Below, piece after piece: positions 56,788 to 64,000 of a stretch of 64,000 bases of DNA. The notes under the pieces were generated by a model. That model did not search any database, had not been told where the DNA came from, and saw only the letters and a list, made by a program, of their open reading frames with translations. The position numbers and the translations under genes are program-made. Numbering within the stretch: the first letter of the stretch is position 1; each line of letters begins with the position of its first letter. Source of the DNA: Anaerolineales bacterium (GTDB lineage: Bacteria > Chloroflexota > Anaerolineae > Anaerolineales > Villigracilaceae); NCBI GenBank assembly GCA_030834895.1, contig JAUQXA010000036.1, positions 1-64,000 on the forward strand, read 5' to 3'.

Positions 56788-58818
56788 TTATTCCACAGCA
56801 GTTTTGCAGTATTCCACTGCAATCACTTCCTGAACTTCCGGTGACAATGGCTCCTCGATACTGGTTAACATTTCGCAGGACTGCACTCGCAATGATTTGT
56901 CACCGATGACTCTTTTAGCGGTCAATTTCAGTTGATCCGCCTGACCAGTGATTGCATACGCCTTCAGGAAGGGCAGCCATTCAGAGCGATCTTCCGGGCT
57001 AAGGTCAAGCTGAATGGCTTCAGCGCCAAGCCTGGCTACGTCATCCCAACTTCCCGACTGGGCCGACAGATCCGCCTTTTCAAAATAAAAACACCAGCCA
57101 TGTTCGGGTTCCCGTCCAAAAATATCTTCGGGTGGGGAGGCGGGTTTGACATCCACAAGCACGTTTTCGATCTTCGAAGACGGTGCCGCAAGGGCCACAT
57201 CCACCGGGTCATGGGTCGAAATCAAAGGCTGTTTCGCATCCAACACATGCACGCAGGAATTCAAAGTCGGCTGGCTTATTACCAGCAGGTTCCTGTAATC
57301 AAAATCAACCACATGGCTGCGATATTGTGTTTCCTTGTAGAGGCTGCCACTTAAAATATCGGGCAGGGTCTCGCTGTTTAGGGTTAAGCCGGCAAGAGGA
57401 TATTGCACGGGGATTTGCCCTGTGGGTCCGGGAAAATAAATCACATTTGCCGCTTCCATCAGCCCATATCCACCATCACCCATGCCAGGCAGCGGATAAT
57501 AGATCACAAGCGTCGTCCCCTCCCGAAGCGCAGGCACACGCCAACTCACCTGCCACCAAAATTTTTGTAACGCCCTTTCCTCGGCTACTGCATTGGTCGC
57601 AATCCCAAAATGGGATAATGCCGCAAACGCAATCACCACATACAACATCACTGAACGCACGCGTTGGAGGGAAATAATTTCAACGACACCCGCCATGAAG
57701 ACTGCCGCTGCAAGCGAAGCAGGCAATCCATAATGTGAAAACCCGGTGATATTGACATAGCGATTTGCCATGATGACCGGCAGGACACCGAAGATCATCC
57801 CCAGCCCGCCAAGCGCCAGTGCTTCCTTCGTGACCTGATCCTGATCGCCATCTACATTTTTCGATTCGGCCAACAGTTTGATTTGCCTCTCGATAAAGGC
57901 CACGAGCATGATGACGACAACGACCAGCAGCAATCCAATCGCAATGTCACGCAGGCGCATCGCCTGGACAAAGGCAGGGAATTGGTTGATCCATGCCAAA
58001 ACGCTAAGGTTCAAAAGGCTATTGTAAAGTTGGAAAGACCAATCAACCACTGTGGCAACAGGGTTACCGATGAACACGCTCAACTGACCACCGATGTCTG
58101 TCGCCTTGCGTTCATTGGTGAAGAAGAAGGTCCGCCATAACATGAAGCCAAGCGGAATGAGCAATGTCCACGCCCAGACCTTGAGAGTACTCCACAGGCG
58201 GTTCCAAGTCCCACCTTGAAAGTCGCGATTGACCAGTAAAAACGCACACAGGAAACGGAAGGCTTCCATGCCGATGGCGTAATCCACCAGGGCGATATAA
58301 ATCCAACCCGTGAGAACAGAACCGATTGCATAAGCAGCCTGCTCCATCCGATTTTGAGACTGGATCGCCTTCAGAGTGAACGCAATCGAAAAGACCTGCA
58401 AGGCAAGGCTGGCAATCATTGGCTGATATTCGATGGCGCTGATCCACCAAAAGTAACCGGGATAAATTGCAAACAAAAGCGCGACAAGGAAGGCAAATTT
58501 GCGTCCCCTACTCCAAAGGATGTTGAAGATCCACAGCGCACCGGCAGCGCTTAGCGCGCGCCAGATAAATGCTCCAAGATGCCAGGGAAGTGGATTCGCG
58601 CCAAAAAGCAAAAAATACCATTCAAAGAAAAAGCCACGCGCAGGGCGGTCAATACGAAACATCTCATGAAATACCTTCGCCCCACCGATCATTCCATCAT
58701 AGATGTAATACCAGTCGTCCTTGTAATAAGTCAAACTGCCGATGTACGGCAAATACACAACTGCTGAAATAAGAAGCAGCAACAAGATTTCAGGAAATGG
58801 TTTCTTTTTCCAGAACAT
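56788..58818 (-). CDS. Large GT-C-like membrane protein
   Basis: The 676-residue protein has about eleven to twelve membrane helices to residue about 450 and a soluble outer C-terminal domain. An outer loop near the N-terminus has YYKDDWYYIYDG and RIDRPARGFFFEW, resembling the acidic loop of polyprenol-dependent GT-C enzymes. No precise family is recognised. The start at 58818 is chosen because it follows the stop of the methyltransferase gene (58820) as in the other coupled pairs here. Confidence 0.7.
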   Translation of the reverse strand: MFWKKKPFPEILLLLLISAVVYLPYIGSLTYYKDDWYYIYDGMIGGAKVFHEMFRIDRPARGFFFEWYFLLFGANPLPWHLGAFIWRALSAAGALWIFNILWSRGRKFAFLVALLFAIYPGYFWWISAIEYQPMIASLALQVFSIAFTLKAIQSQNRMEQAAYAIGSVLTGWIYIALVDYAIGMEAFRFLCAFLLVNRDFQGGTWNRLWSTLKVWAWTLLIPLGFMLWRTFFFTNERKATDIGGQLSVFIGNPVATVVDWSFQLYNSLLNLSVLAWINQFPAFVQAMRLRDIAIGLLLVVVVIMLVAFIERQIKLLAESKNVDGDQDQVTKEALALGGLGMIFGVLPVIMANRYVNITGFSHYGLPASLAAAVFMAGVVEIISLQRVRSVMLYVVIAFAALSHFGIATNAVAEERALQKFWWQVSWRVPALREGTTLVIYYPLPGMGDGGYGLMEAANVIYFPGPTGQIPVQYPLAGLTLNSETLPDILSGSLYKETQYRSHVVDFDYRNLLVISQPTLNSCVHVLDAKQPLISTHDPVDVALAAPSSKIENVLVDVKPASPPEDIFGREPEHGWCFYFEKADLSAQSGSWDDVARLGAEAIQLDLSPEDRSEWLPFLKAYAITGQADQLKLTAKRVIGDKSLRVQSCEMLTSIEEPLSPEVQEVIAVEYCKTAVE

Positions 58819-58819
58819 T

Positions 58820-59638
58820 TTATTTCTTGACCACAATCAACGGATACTGCCCATTCTCGGCAAAGAAACTTGGAAAAACGTCTTCAAGCCAAAAGACAAA
58901 TCTCAAAAAAGCCTGTCCGCCGATGGGTCGCACGAACCAACGCATGATTCGCGTGCTCAGGCTACGCCAGGGTTTAAGTTCGATGGTCATCTGCGAACTG
59001 ATTTCACGTTTGAGCCATTCGGGCGTCATCTTTTGGACAAAGGTCCCAGCGGGGTCATCCTCGTTCAACCATTCCTTTTTCTTTTTCTCGGAACGACCCG
59101 ACAGCTTGCGCATTAAAGCGATGAGCGGTTCCGCCATGCGAATCAACAATGGATTATGCCACCCGTTGACAATTGCAGCAGTACGCCCTGGAGCCAGCAC
59201 GCGATAAATCTCCGCATAGGCGCGCAGATGCTCGGGTAGGGCGAGATGATGGATAGCGTGCATCGAAACTACACCATCAAAGACATCTTTCTTGAAAGGC
59301 AAATTTGCCAAATCACCAACGACAAACAGGCCATGGTCGCCAATACGATCCCGCGCCTCGCGCAAGGCTTGAATGGAAATATCGAGGCAAACACGCTTCT
59401 GGTATCCTTGCGAATAAACTTTGTATTCCTCATATTGCACAGGTCCCGAACCCGCATCCAAAAGGAATTTACCTGTGGGAATCAAACCATTCATCACCCG
59501 CAAGCGCGTCTTGTGGATGTATTCGCGCGAGACGGGACGCAGGTCTTCGTAACGGGCGTTTTGGTAGTTCCCGTCATCCTCCTGCTGCCAACCGATCTCA
59601 TCGTAAAACTCGCGGACTTTTTGTTTGGTGTCGGTCAT
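58820..59638 (-). CDS. Class I SAM-dependent methyltransferase
   Basis: The 272-residue protein has AdoMet motif I as KFLLDAGSGPVQYEEY, then CLDISIQALREARDRIG, FVVGDLANLPF and VVSMHAIHHLALPEHLRA. The C-terminal third is basic (KLSGRSEKKKKEWLNEDDP) and could mediate membrane contact. The closest named groups are UbiE/COQ5-like enzymes, but in this locus a sugar or lipid-carrier substrate is more plausible. It is preceded by a GTAGGGGC dyad. Confidence 0.85.
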   Translation of the reverse strand: MTDTKQKVREFYDEIGWQQEDDGNYQNARYEDLRPVSREYIHKTRLRVMNGLIPTGKFLLDAGSGPVQYEEYKVYSQGYQKRVCLDISIQALREARDRIGDHGLFVVGDLANLPFKKDVFDGVVSMHAIHHLALPEHLRAYAEIYRVLAPGRTAAIVNGWHNPLLIRMAEPLIALMRKLSGRSEKKKKEWLNEDDPAGTFVQKMTPEWLKREISSQMTIELKPWRSLSTRIMRWFVRPIGGQAFLRFVFWLEDVFPSFFAENGQYPLIVVKK

Positions 59639-59647
59639 GATTTATTC

Positions 59648-59712
59648 CGTAGGGGCGGCGTCCTGCCGCCCCATTCTATCAATATCAAGGGCGGGGAGAC
59701 CCCGCCCCTACG
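59648..59712. repeat. GTAGGGGC dyad repeat
   Basis: Outer arms CGTAGGGGCGG (59648-59658) and CCGCCCCTACG (59702-59712). It begins three bases after the stop of the minus-strand gene ending at 59716. Relatives are at 3558-3584 and 46881-46929. Confidence 0.82.
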
Positions 59713-59715
59713 TTT

Positions 59716-61332
59716 TTATTTCCACGTAAACGGCTCACCCACCAGAAAATCGAAGGTGTCTTTGAATCGCGCCATGCCTTCGTTGCTCAGGACTTTCTCC
59801 AGCGGATGTTCGGCAAGGTCATCCCAGAAATTCATCAGACGCCAGGGGAAGGGACGCGGATACTCAAAGAAGAAACGATAGGCATAATTCCAGGCGAATT
59901 CGATTTGCTTTTCATTCAACTGATGGGCGGGGATGTCTGCCAGAACTTTTTCGAGCGTGGCGTAATATTCGTCCCACGAATTTGGGTCAAGCGTGATTCC
60001 ACGCCCGCGATAGTGGGTCTGCCCGCAGGAGATGACGGGGCGTCCGTTCATGGCTGTTTCCAACCCGACGGTGGTGGTGTACGCCAAGCCGACGTCAGCG
60101 ATTTCGATCAGGTCATAGGTGTTGATCTTGTCCAGTGCGCCGATGACGTGGATATGATTTGGCAGTTCGGGCAAGGCTTCCTTCACCACCGTCCCCATTG
60201 ACTTGGCTTGCGGAACCAGCTTCTCGCCAGGGTGGACGCGAATGACCAGTTGCACGTCGGTCCGCTTGGCAAAATACTGGACAGTCTTCGTAATCCATTC
60301 GGTCATCGAAGAAGCAAAGATGTCGCGTCCGAGGGTCAGGCTGTCGCCTAGGACGTTGGCGGCGAGCATCACCACGGGACGACTGTCCAAACCGAGCATA
60401 TTACGGGTGGTCTCCGCCCCTTGCGATGAGACGTACTGCCAGAGCCTCTTGGACTTTCCCCACACGCGGGCGCCGCGTCGGGCGTTTTCGAGGTCAGCTA
60501 CCCGCTCGAACATTTTATCGGTGACGGGCAACCCGCAACGGGCGTTGACAAGATAATCCGTCTCCTGCTGCATGATGGATGAATTCTGTGCCAGCCAGAT
60601 TTGTTCGCGCTGGTCGTTGAATTCGTAGGTGACGGCGTCGATACCCAAATATCGCGCCACGCGGAAGACAATCCCCATTTCAAGGATCAAACCATTAGGA
60701 ATGAGCACCACATCTGGCTTGTTCTCCTGCATCCATTCGAGAGCGGCTTGGGCGGCGAAGGTGTTGCGCTGAATCCGTAAGTCGTACAATACACGATCAG
60801 ACGGATCGTTCATGTCCACTTCTTCGCGCATGAGCGTGTATTGGGAATCCCAAAGGGAGACTTCTTTGATGTCTGCTTGAATCTTTTCGGGGAGATTGAT
60901 CGTGGGTTTCAAATCAAGCATCGAGACATTCTTGACCAACGGCGAAAGCGGAGCCAACGCATCCTTCGTGTGCAGCACACGTTGACGTTGGGTAAACTTG
61001 TCCTTCCGCTTATGCCATTCGGAATAGGGCAGGGTAAGCAAGGTCACGTCATGTCCCAGCCCCGCAAGGACAAGTCCAAGATAAGCAGATTGTTCCACCC
61101 AATAATGCAAGGTCGCAAAGAACAGAACTTTCTTCGCGCTGAGCGGTGTCGAAGCGCGCGCTTTTTCTGCATACGGTTTAACCACTTCCACTGCCGCAGG
61201 CAGGGACGCTTGCAAACGCGCCAAATTGTAATGGTCTTTGCGTGGACGATTCTTCGACCGAAGCATCCAGTCGATTTCGGCAGTGAAGGGCAGGTCGCCC
61301 AGGAATTCTTTGAGGGTATTTGTTTTTGCCAT
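59716..61332 (-). CDS. Capsule-type GT-B-like glycosyltransferase
   Basis: The 538-residue protein has no membrane helix and resembles capsule polysaccharide synthesis (KpsC/S- or CDP-glycerol-transferase-like GT-B) proteins. It has VLFFATLHYWVEQSAYLGLV early, QLVIRVHPGEKL in the second half and a C-terminal donor site region, TTTVGLETAMNGRPVISCG. The His in RVHPGE and Glu in GLETA fit GT-B donor contacts. Bases 61136-61158 hold a copy of the repeat at 2827-2849, read in frame as ARASTPLSAK. Confidence 0.75.
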   Translation of the reverse strand: MAKTNTLKEFLGDLPFTAEIDWMLRSKNRPRKDHYNLARLQASLPAAVEVVKPYAEKARASTPLSAKKVLFFATLHYWVEQSAYLGLVLAGLGHDVTLLTLPYSEWHKRKDKFTQRQRVLHTKDALAPLSPLVKNVSMLDLKPTINLPEKIQADIKEVSLWDSQYTLMREEVDMNDPSDRVLYDLRIQRNTFAAQAALEWMQENKPDVVLIPNGLILEMGIVFRVARYLGIDAVTYEFNDQREQIWLAQNSSIMQQETDYLVNARCGLPVTDKMFERVADLENARRGARVWGKSKRLWQYVSSQGAETTRNMLGLDSRPVVMLAANVLGDSLTLGRDIFASSMTEWITKTVQYFAKRTDVQLVIRVHPGEKLVPQAKSMGTVVKEALPELPNHIHVIGALDKINTYDLIEIADVGLAYTTTVGLETAMNGRPVISCGQTHYRGRGITLDPNSWDEYYATLEKVLADIPAHQLNEKQIEFAWNYAYRFFFEYPRPFPWRLMNFWDDLAEHPLEKVLSNEGMARFKDTFDFLVGEPFTWK

Positions 61333-61333
61333 G

Positions 61334-61385
61334 AGAGAGACTAGAGAATAGATGACTGAATACTAGTCCTCTACTCTCCAATTAT
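61334..61385. repeat. CTAGAGAATAGA word repeat
   Basis: Words of the type AGAGACTAGAGAATAGA and ACTAGTCCTCTACTCTCC fill the spacer between the ABC ATPase and the capsule-type gene. The block abuts the ATPase stop codon (61386-61388). Related strings are at 63541-63582 and, in frame, at 46264-46290. Confidence 0.65.
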
Positions 61386-62675
61386 CTAACCTATTTTTTC
61401 GATCTTCCAATTCAGTCTTGGGCGCACAGGTCCAACCCGTGGCTCACCCCATTGGGTGCCAGGCGCGCCAGAAATATCCACGTTGAACGCCAGCGCGTTT
61501 TCATCCATGAAGTAGCGGCGCACGCCAAACGAACTGGCGTTCACGCCGACGGTGTAGCGTCCTTCGTTGAAAATATCGGCGGGCAACTCGGCGCGGCTGA
61601 CGTAGTGACCCGCAGTCCGCGAGTCGAAATTTTCGTAGAGCGCGGGTGTATCGGTGTCGAACGAAGTGAAGACATATTCGCCGCGCATGGTGCTGACGTA
61701 AAGTCCGACACGCAGACCTGTGACGGGTGAACTGAGTTTGTACTCGAACTCGACCGTGACTGGTTCAGTAGAGCGGACAGTGTCCACGACTTTGCCGCCT
61801 TTTTCCTTGACCTTCAAACTGATCGGCGTGAACGGGGCGCTCGACGCGGGGACATCTTCCGCGTCCCAAATCTTTTCACCCGCCTGAGACTGTCCCGACG
61901 AAAGATAAAAATCCACCGCTTGTTGCGAAGGCGCGCGCATAATCATTTGACCTTTGTTCAGGACGATGGCTTCTTGCGTCAGGCGCAAAATGGCGGACAT
62001 ATTGTGACTGACGAACAAAACCGTGCGTCCCTGCTGGGCAACGTCACCCATCTTGCCGAGACACTTCTTCTGGAATTCCGCGTCGCCCACTGCCAGCACT
62101 TCGTCCACGACGAGGATTTCAGGTTCGAGGTGCGCGGCAACAGCAAACGCGAGACGCAGATACATACCCGATGAATAGCGCTTGACAGGCGTGTCAATGT
62201 ATTGGGTCACTTCGGAGAAGTCCACAATTTCATCGAACTTGGAATCAATCTCCGCGCGGCGCATTCCAAGAATCGCTCCGTTCATGTAGATGTTCTCGCG
62301 TCCTGTCAGCTCGGGGTGGAATCCAGTCCCAACTTCGAGCAGCGACCCAACCCGCCCGCGCACGGTGACAGTTCCCGTCGTCGGTTCGGTCACACGGGAG
62401 AGAATCTTCAACAGCGTGGATTTGCCCGCGCCGTTGCGTCCGACAATTCCGAGAACCCTGCCCTCTTCCAAATCGAAGGAAACATCCTTCAAAGCCCAGA
62501 CGTAATTCTGGTTCATGCGGCGGTCCGACCTGCCGATGGCGGCTTTCGCCAGCCGAACAGGCGCGTAAACCGTATCCACGATCACGTCGCGCAGCATGTT
62601 ATAGCGGAACTTCGTCTCCGCCGCGCCGATCTTGTATTGTTTGCCGATGTTTTTTACTGAAATCGCTGTTGCCAT
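61386..62675 (-). CDS. wzt: Wzt/TagH-type ABC exporter ATPase with C-terminal glycan-binding domain
   Basis: The 429-residue protein has Walker A at about 79-86 (GRNGAGKS), signature YSSGMYLRLAFA and Walker B EILVVDEVLA. A beta-sandwich C-terminal domain from about 290 resembles the Wzt domain that recognises the glycan end. It should drive export of the lipid-linked polysaccharide. The ATG at 62675 shares a base with the permease stop (TAATG). The C-terminal domain implies chain-length or end-group control, perhaps by the methyltransferases of this locus. Confidence 0.93.
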   Translation of the reverse strand: MATAISVKNIGKQYKIGAAETKFRYNMLRDVIVDTVYAPVRLAKAAIGRSDRRMNQNYVWALKDVSFDLEEGRVLGIVGRNGAGKSTLLKILSRVTEPTTGTVTVRGRVGSLLEVGTGFHPELTGRENIYMNGAILGMRRAEIDSKFDEIVDFSEVTQYIDTPVKRYSSGMYLRLAFAVAAHLEPEILVVDEVLAVGDAEFQKKCLGKMGDVAQQGRTVLFVSHNMSAILRLTQEAIVLNKGQMIMRAPSQQAVDFYLSSGQSQAGEKIWDAEDVPASSAPFTPISLKVKEKGGKVVDTVRSTEPVTVEFEYKLSSPVTGLRVGLYVSTMRGEYVFTSFDTDTPALYENFDSRTAGHYVSRAELPADIFNEGRYTVGVNASSFGVRRYFMDENALAFNVDISGAPGTQWGEPRVGPVRPRLNWKIEKIG

Positions 62676-63520
62676 TAAATCATATCCGCAAAGGTCTTTT
62701 CCATACTTCGAAAGTAGAAAAGCCCAGAGATAAAAATCAAAACTGAAATCCCAACTGAAACCCAAAAGGCTATGTCAGGTCCGTTGCCTATGCCGAGTAA
62801 TGACCAACGAAACCCATTGACGACACCCGCCATTGGATTCAGGAAATATAAAACCTGCCACTTTGCAGAAATCACAGAAGCAGAATAAGCTACGGGTGTG
62901 GCAAACAGCCAGAACTGCGTCAGAAATGGGAGGGCTTGATTCACATCCCGATATTGGACGTTGATCGCCGAAAGCCAGAGCGCCACACCAAGCGCGGTCA
63001 CAATGGCAAGCAGGAGGAAGAGCGGAAGTGTCCAAACCAAATTCCAGGCGGGTGTGACTTGATAGTAGAACATCAAGATTACCAGAATGACAAAGGCAAT
63101 CGCAAAATCCACTAGACCCGAAAAGACGGCAGACATCGGCAGGATAAGGCGCGGAAAGTAAATCTTCGTCACCATATTGTTGTGCGCCACCAGTGAGCGG
63201 CTGCCCTGATTGAGCGCCGTGACAAAAAGTCCCCAAGGCAAAAGCGCGGTGAAGGAAAAGACAGGGTAGGGAATGCCCTCGGTGGGGAGCTTTGCCACCT
63301 TGCCAAAAAGGAAGGTGAAGATGAGCATGGTCATCACAGGCTGGATCACCGCCCATGCCATGCCGAGTAAGGTTTGTTTGTATTTCACCTTCACATCGCG
63401 CCAGACCATGAAGAAGATCAATTCACGGTAGATCCAAAGGTCGCGCAAGTTTAATGCGGCGAGTCCCTTGGACGGCTTGATGAAAACGGTGTGGGGTTCG
63501 TGCTTGATTAGTTCAGTCAT
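62675..63520 (-). CDS. wzm: Wzm/TagG-type ABC exporter permease
   Basis: The 281-residue protein is an ABC-2-type polysaccharide permease with six membrane helices. It has FFMVWRDVKVKYKQTLLGMAWAV near the N-terminus and the ABC-2 pattern ALNQGSRSLVAHNNMVTKIYFPRLILP. It pairs with the ATPase encoded next. Export of a finished polyprenyl-linked glycan across the cytoplasmic membrane is expected. Confidence 0.93.
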   Translation of the reverse strand: MTELIKHEPHTVFIKPSKGLAALNLRDLWIYRELIFFMVWRDVKVKYKQTLLGMAWAVIQPVMTMLIFTFLFGKVAKLPTEGIPYPVFSFTALLPWGLFVTALNQGSRSLVAHNNMVTKIYFPRLILPMSAVFSGLVDFAIAFVILVILMFYYQVTPAWNLVWTLPLFLLLAIVTALGVALWLSAINVQYRDVNQALPFLTQFWLFATPVAYSASVISAKWQVLYFLNPMAGVVNGFRWSLLGIGNGPDIAFWVSVGISVLIFISGLFYFRSMEKTFADMI

Positions 63521-63540
63521 AAGATGATTGGAGATCAGAT

Positions 63541-63582
63541 GATTAGTAACTAGTTCTCTACTCTCTATTCTCTATTCTCTTT
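63541..63582. repeat. CTCTATTCTCT word repeat at 3-prime end of GDP-fucose synthase-like gene
   Basis: Tandem CTCTATTCT words run from the spacer into the last eight codons of the gene ending at 63558, so the repeat supplies the C-terminal RIENRE and the stop codon. Confidence 0.65.
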
Positions 63583-64000
63583 CGGTTTTCTTTGAACCAC
63601 TCAATCGTCCGCCTCATGCCCTCTTCAAACGGGACCTGGGCGCTCCAGCCGAAAAGTTCCTTCGCGCGGCTGACGTCGAGTCCGCGGCGGGGTTGACCAT
63701 TGGGCTTGTCCGTCTGCCAGACAAGTTTGCCCTCGAAACCTGTCATCTTGACAATCATCTCGCTCAAATCCTTGATGGAGATTTCATAACCAGAGCCGAG
63801 GTTGACAGGCAGATCGCCGTTGTATTTTTCGGCGGCGGTCACGATGCCGTTGGCAGCATCTTCGACGTACAAGAATTCGCGAGTCGGAGAACCGTCACCC
63901 CAAATGGGGAGTTCCTTGTCGCCACTTTCGGTGGCTTCGATTGCCTTGCGAATTAAAGCGGGAATCACATGCGACGATTTGGGGTTGAAATTATCGCGCG
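63558..64000 (-). CDS. GDP-L-fucose synthase-like (SDR) C-terminal part, cut by window edge
   Basis: The visible 147 residues, including the stretch reading in from the edge (RDNFNPKSSHVIPALIRK), match the C-terminal half of GDP-L-fucose synthase (Fcl/WcaG). WGDGSPTREFLYVEDAANGI and LVWQTDKPNGQPRRGLD are hallmark segments, with TDKPNGQPRR binding the GDP-sugar. The enzyme epimerises and reduces GDP-4-keto-6-deoxymannose. The N-terminal cofactor site is outside the window. The C-terminal tail (RKRIENRE) is encoded by a word repeat. Confidence 0.9.
   Translation of the reverse strand, partial: RDNFNPKSSHVIPALIRKAIEATESGDKELPIWGDGSPTREFLYVEDAANGIVTAAEKYNGDLPVNLGSGYEISIKDLSEMIVKMTGFEGKLVWQTDKPNGQPRRGLDVSRAKELFGWSAQVPFEEGMRRTIEWFKENRKRIENRE

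Overview
The window looks like a chromosomal segment of a bacterium of the Chloroflexota, most likely class Anaerolineae. This is an inference from gene content: Tat-leader L,D-transpeptidases, alpha-2-macroglobulin, heterodimeric class I fumarase, a menaquinol-type cytochrome b with a Rieske protein and multihaem c cytochromes, and many Thr/Pro-rich lipoprotein and anchor linkers. No rRNA or universal marker gene is present to settle it. The left edge cuts an IS5-type transposase and the right edge cuts a GDP-L-fucose synthase-like gene.

Layout. 1-18.7 kb is housekeeping and mixed: IS5 end, VOC protein, a membrane protein, fumarase alpha/beta, a 2035-residue thioester alpha-2-macroglobulin, a GAF/PAS sensor kinase, a translationally coupled trio (quinate-dehydrogenase-like protein, MobA-like nucleotidyltransferase, PAP2 phosphatase), a PPC/DUF296 protein, a PfkB kinase, an MBL hydrolase, a phosphodiesterase lipoprotein and a tRNA-Met(CAT) with a good promoter. 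18.7-19.2 kb is decayed sequence. 19.2-31 kb is a redox island: a LysR regulator and a four-rhodanese lipoprotein on the minus strand, then an ArsR regulator and eight plus-strand genes. Those eight are a trihaem c cytochrome, a molybdopterin oxidoreductase, a four-cluster ferredoxin with a C-terminal anchor, NrfD, cytochrome b, a nine-haem-motif c cytochrome, a Rieske protein and FmdE. 31-38.5 kb holds TrmO, a DUF364 remnant, an amidase followed by four L,D-transpeptidases (cell-wall remodelling), and a scramblase-like/hypothetical/NYN-RNase trio.

38.6-64 kb is one long minus-strand surface-glycan locus. It contains about nine glycosyltransferase-type proteins, a Wzm/Wzt exporter, a UDP-GlcNAc 4,6-dehydratase, an RmlD-like reductase, a sialic-acid-synthase-like NeuB, an SpsF-like cytidylyltransferase, an AAC(3)-family acyltransferase, a DUF4910 peptidase-like protein, SDR and 2-hydroxyacid dehydrogenases and two methyltransferases. 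The set suggests an exported polysaccharide carrying a nonulosonic acid or other modified amino sugar.

Most unusual features. (1) A cluster of eight same-orientation DnaA-box-like 9-mers (TTWTSCACA), mostly 21-23 bp apart, spans the neuB/rmlD junction and runs into the rmlD coding sequence, with no replication genes nearby. (2) Several unrelated palindromic or simple-word repeat families start within a few bases of stop codons, and copies of the same families lie in frame inside at least four glycan genes. (3) A Psr/Qrc-like molybdoenzyme module is joined to a Rieske/cytochrome b module, next to a four-domain rhodanese lipoprotein.
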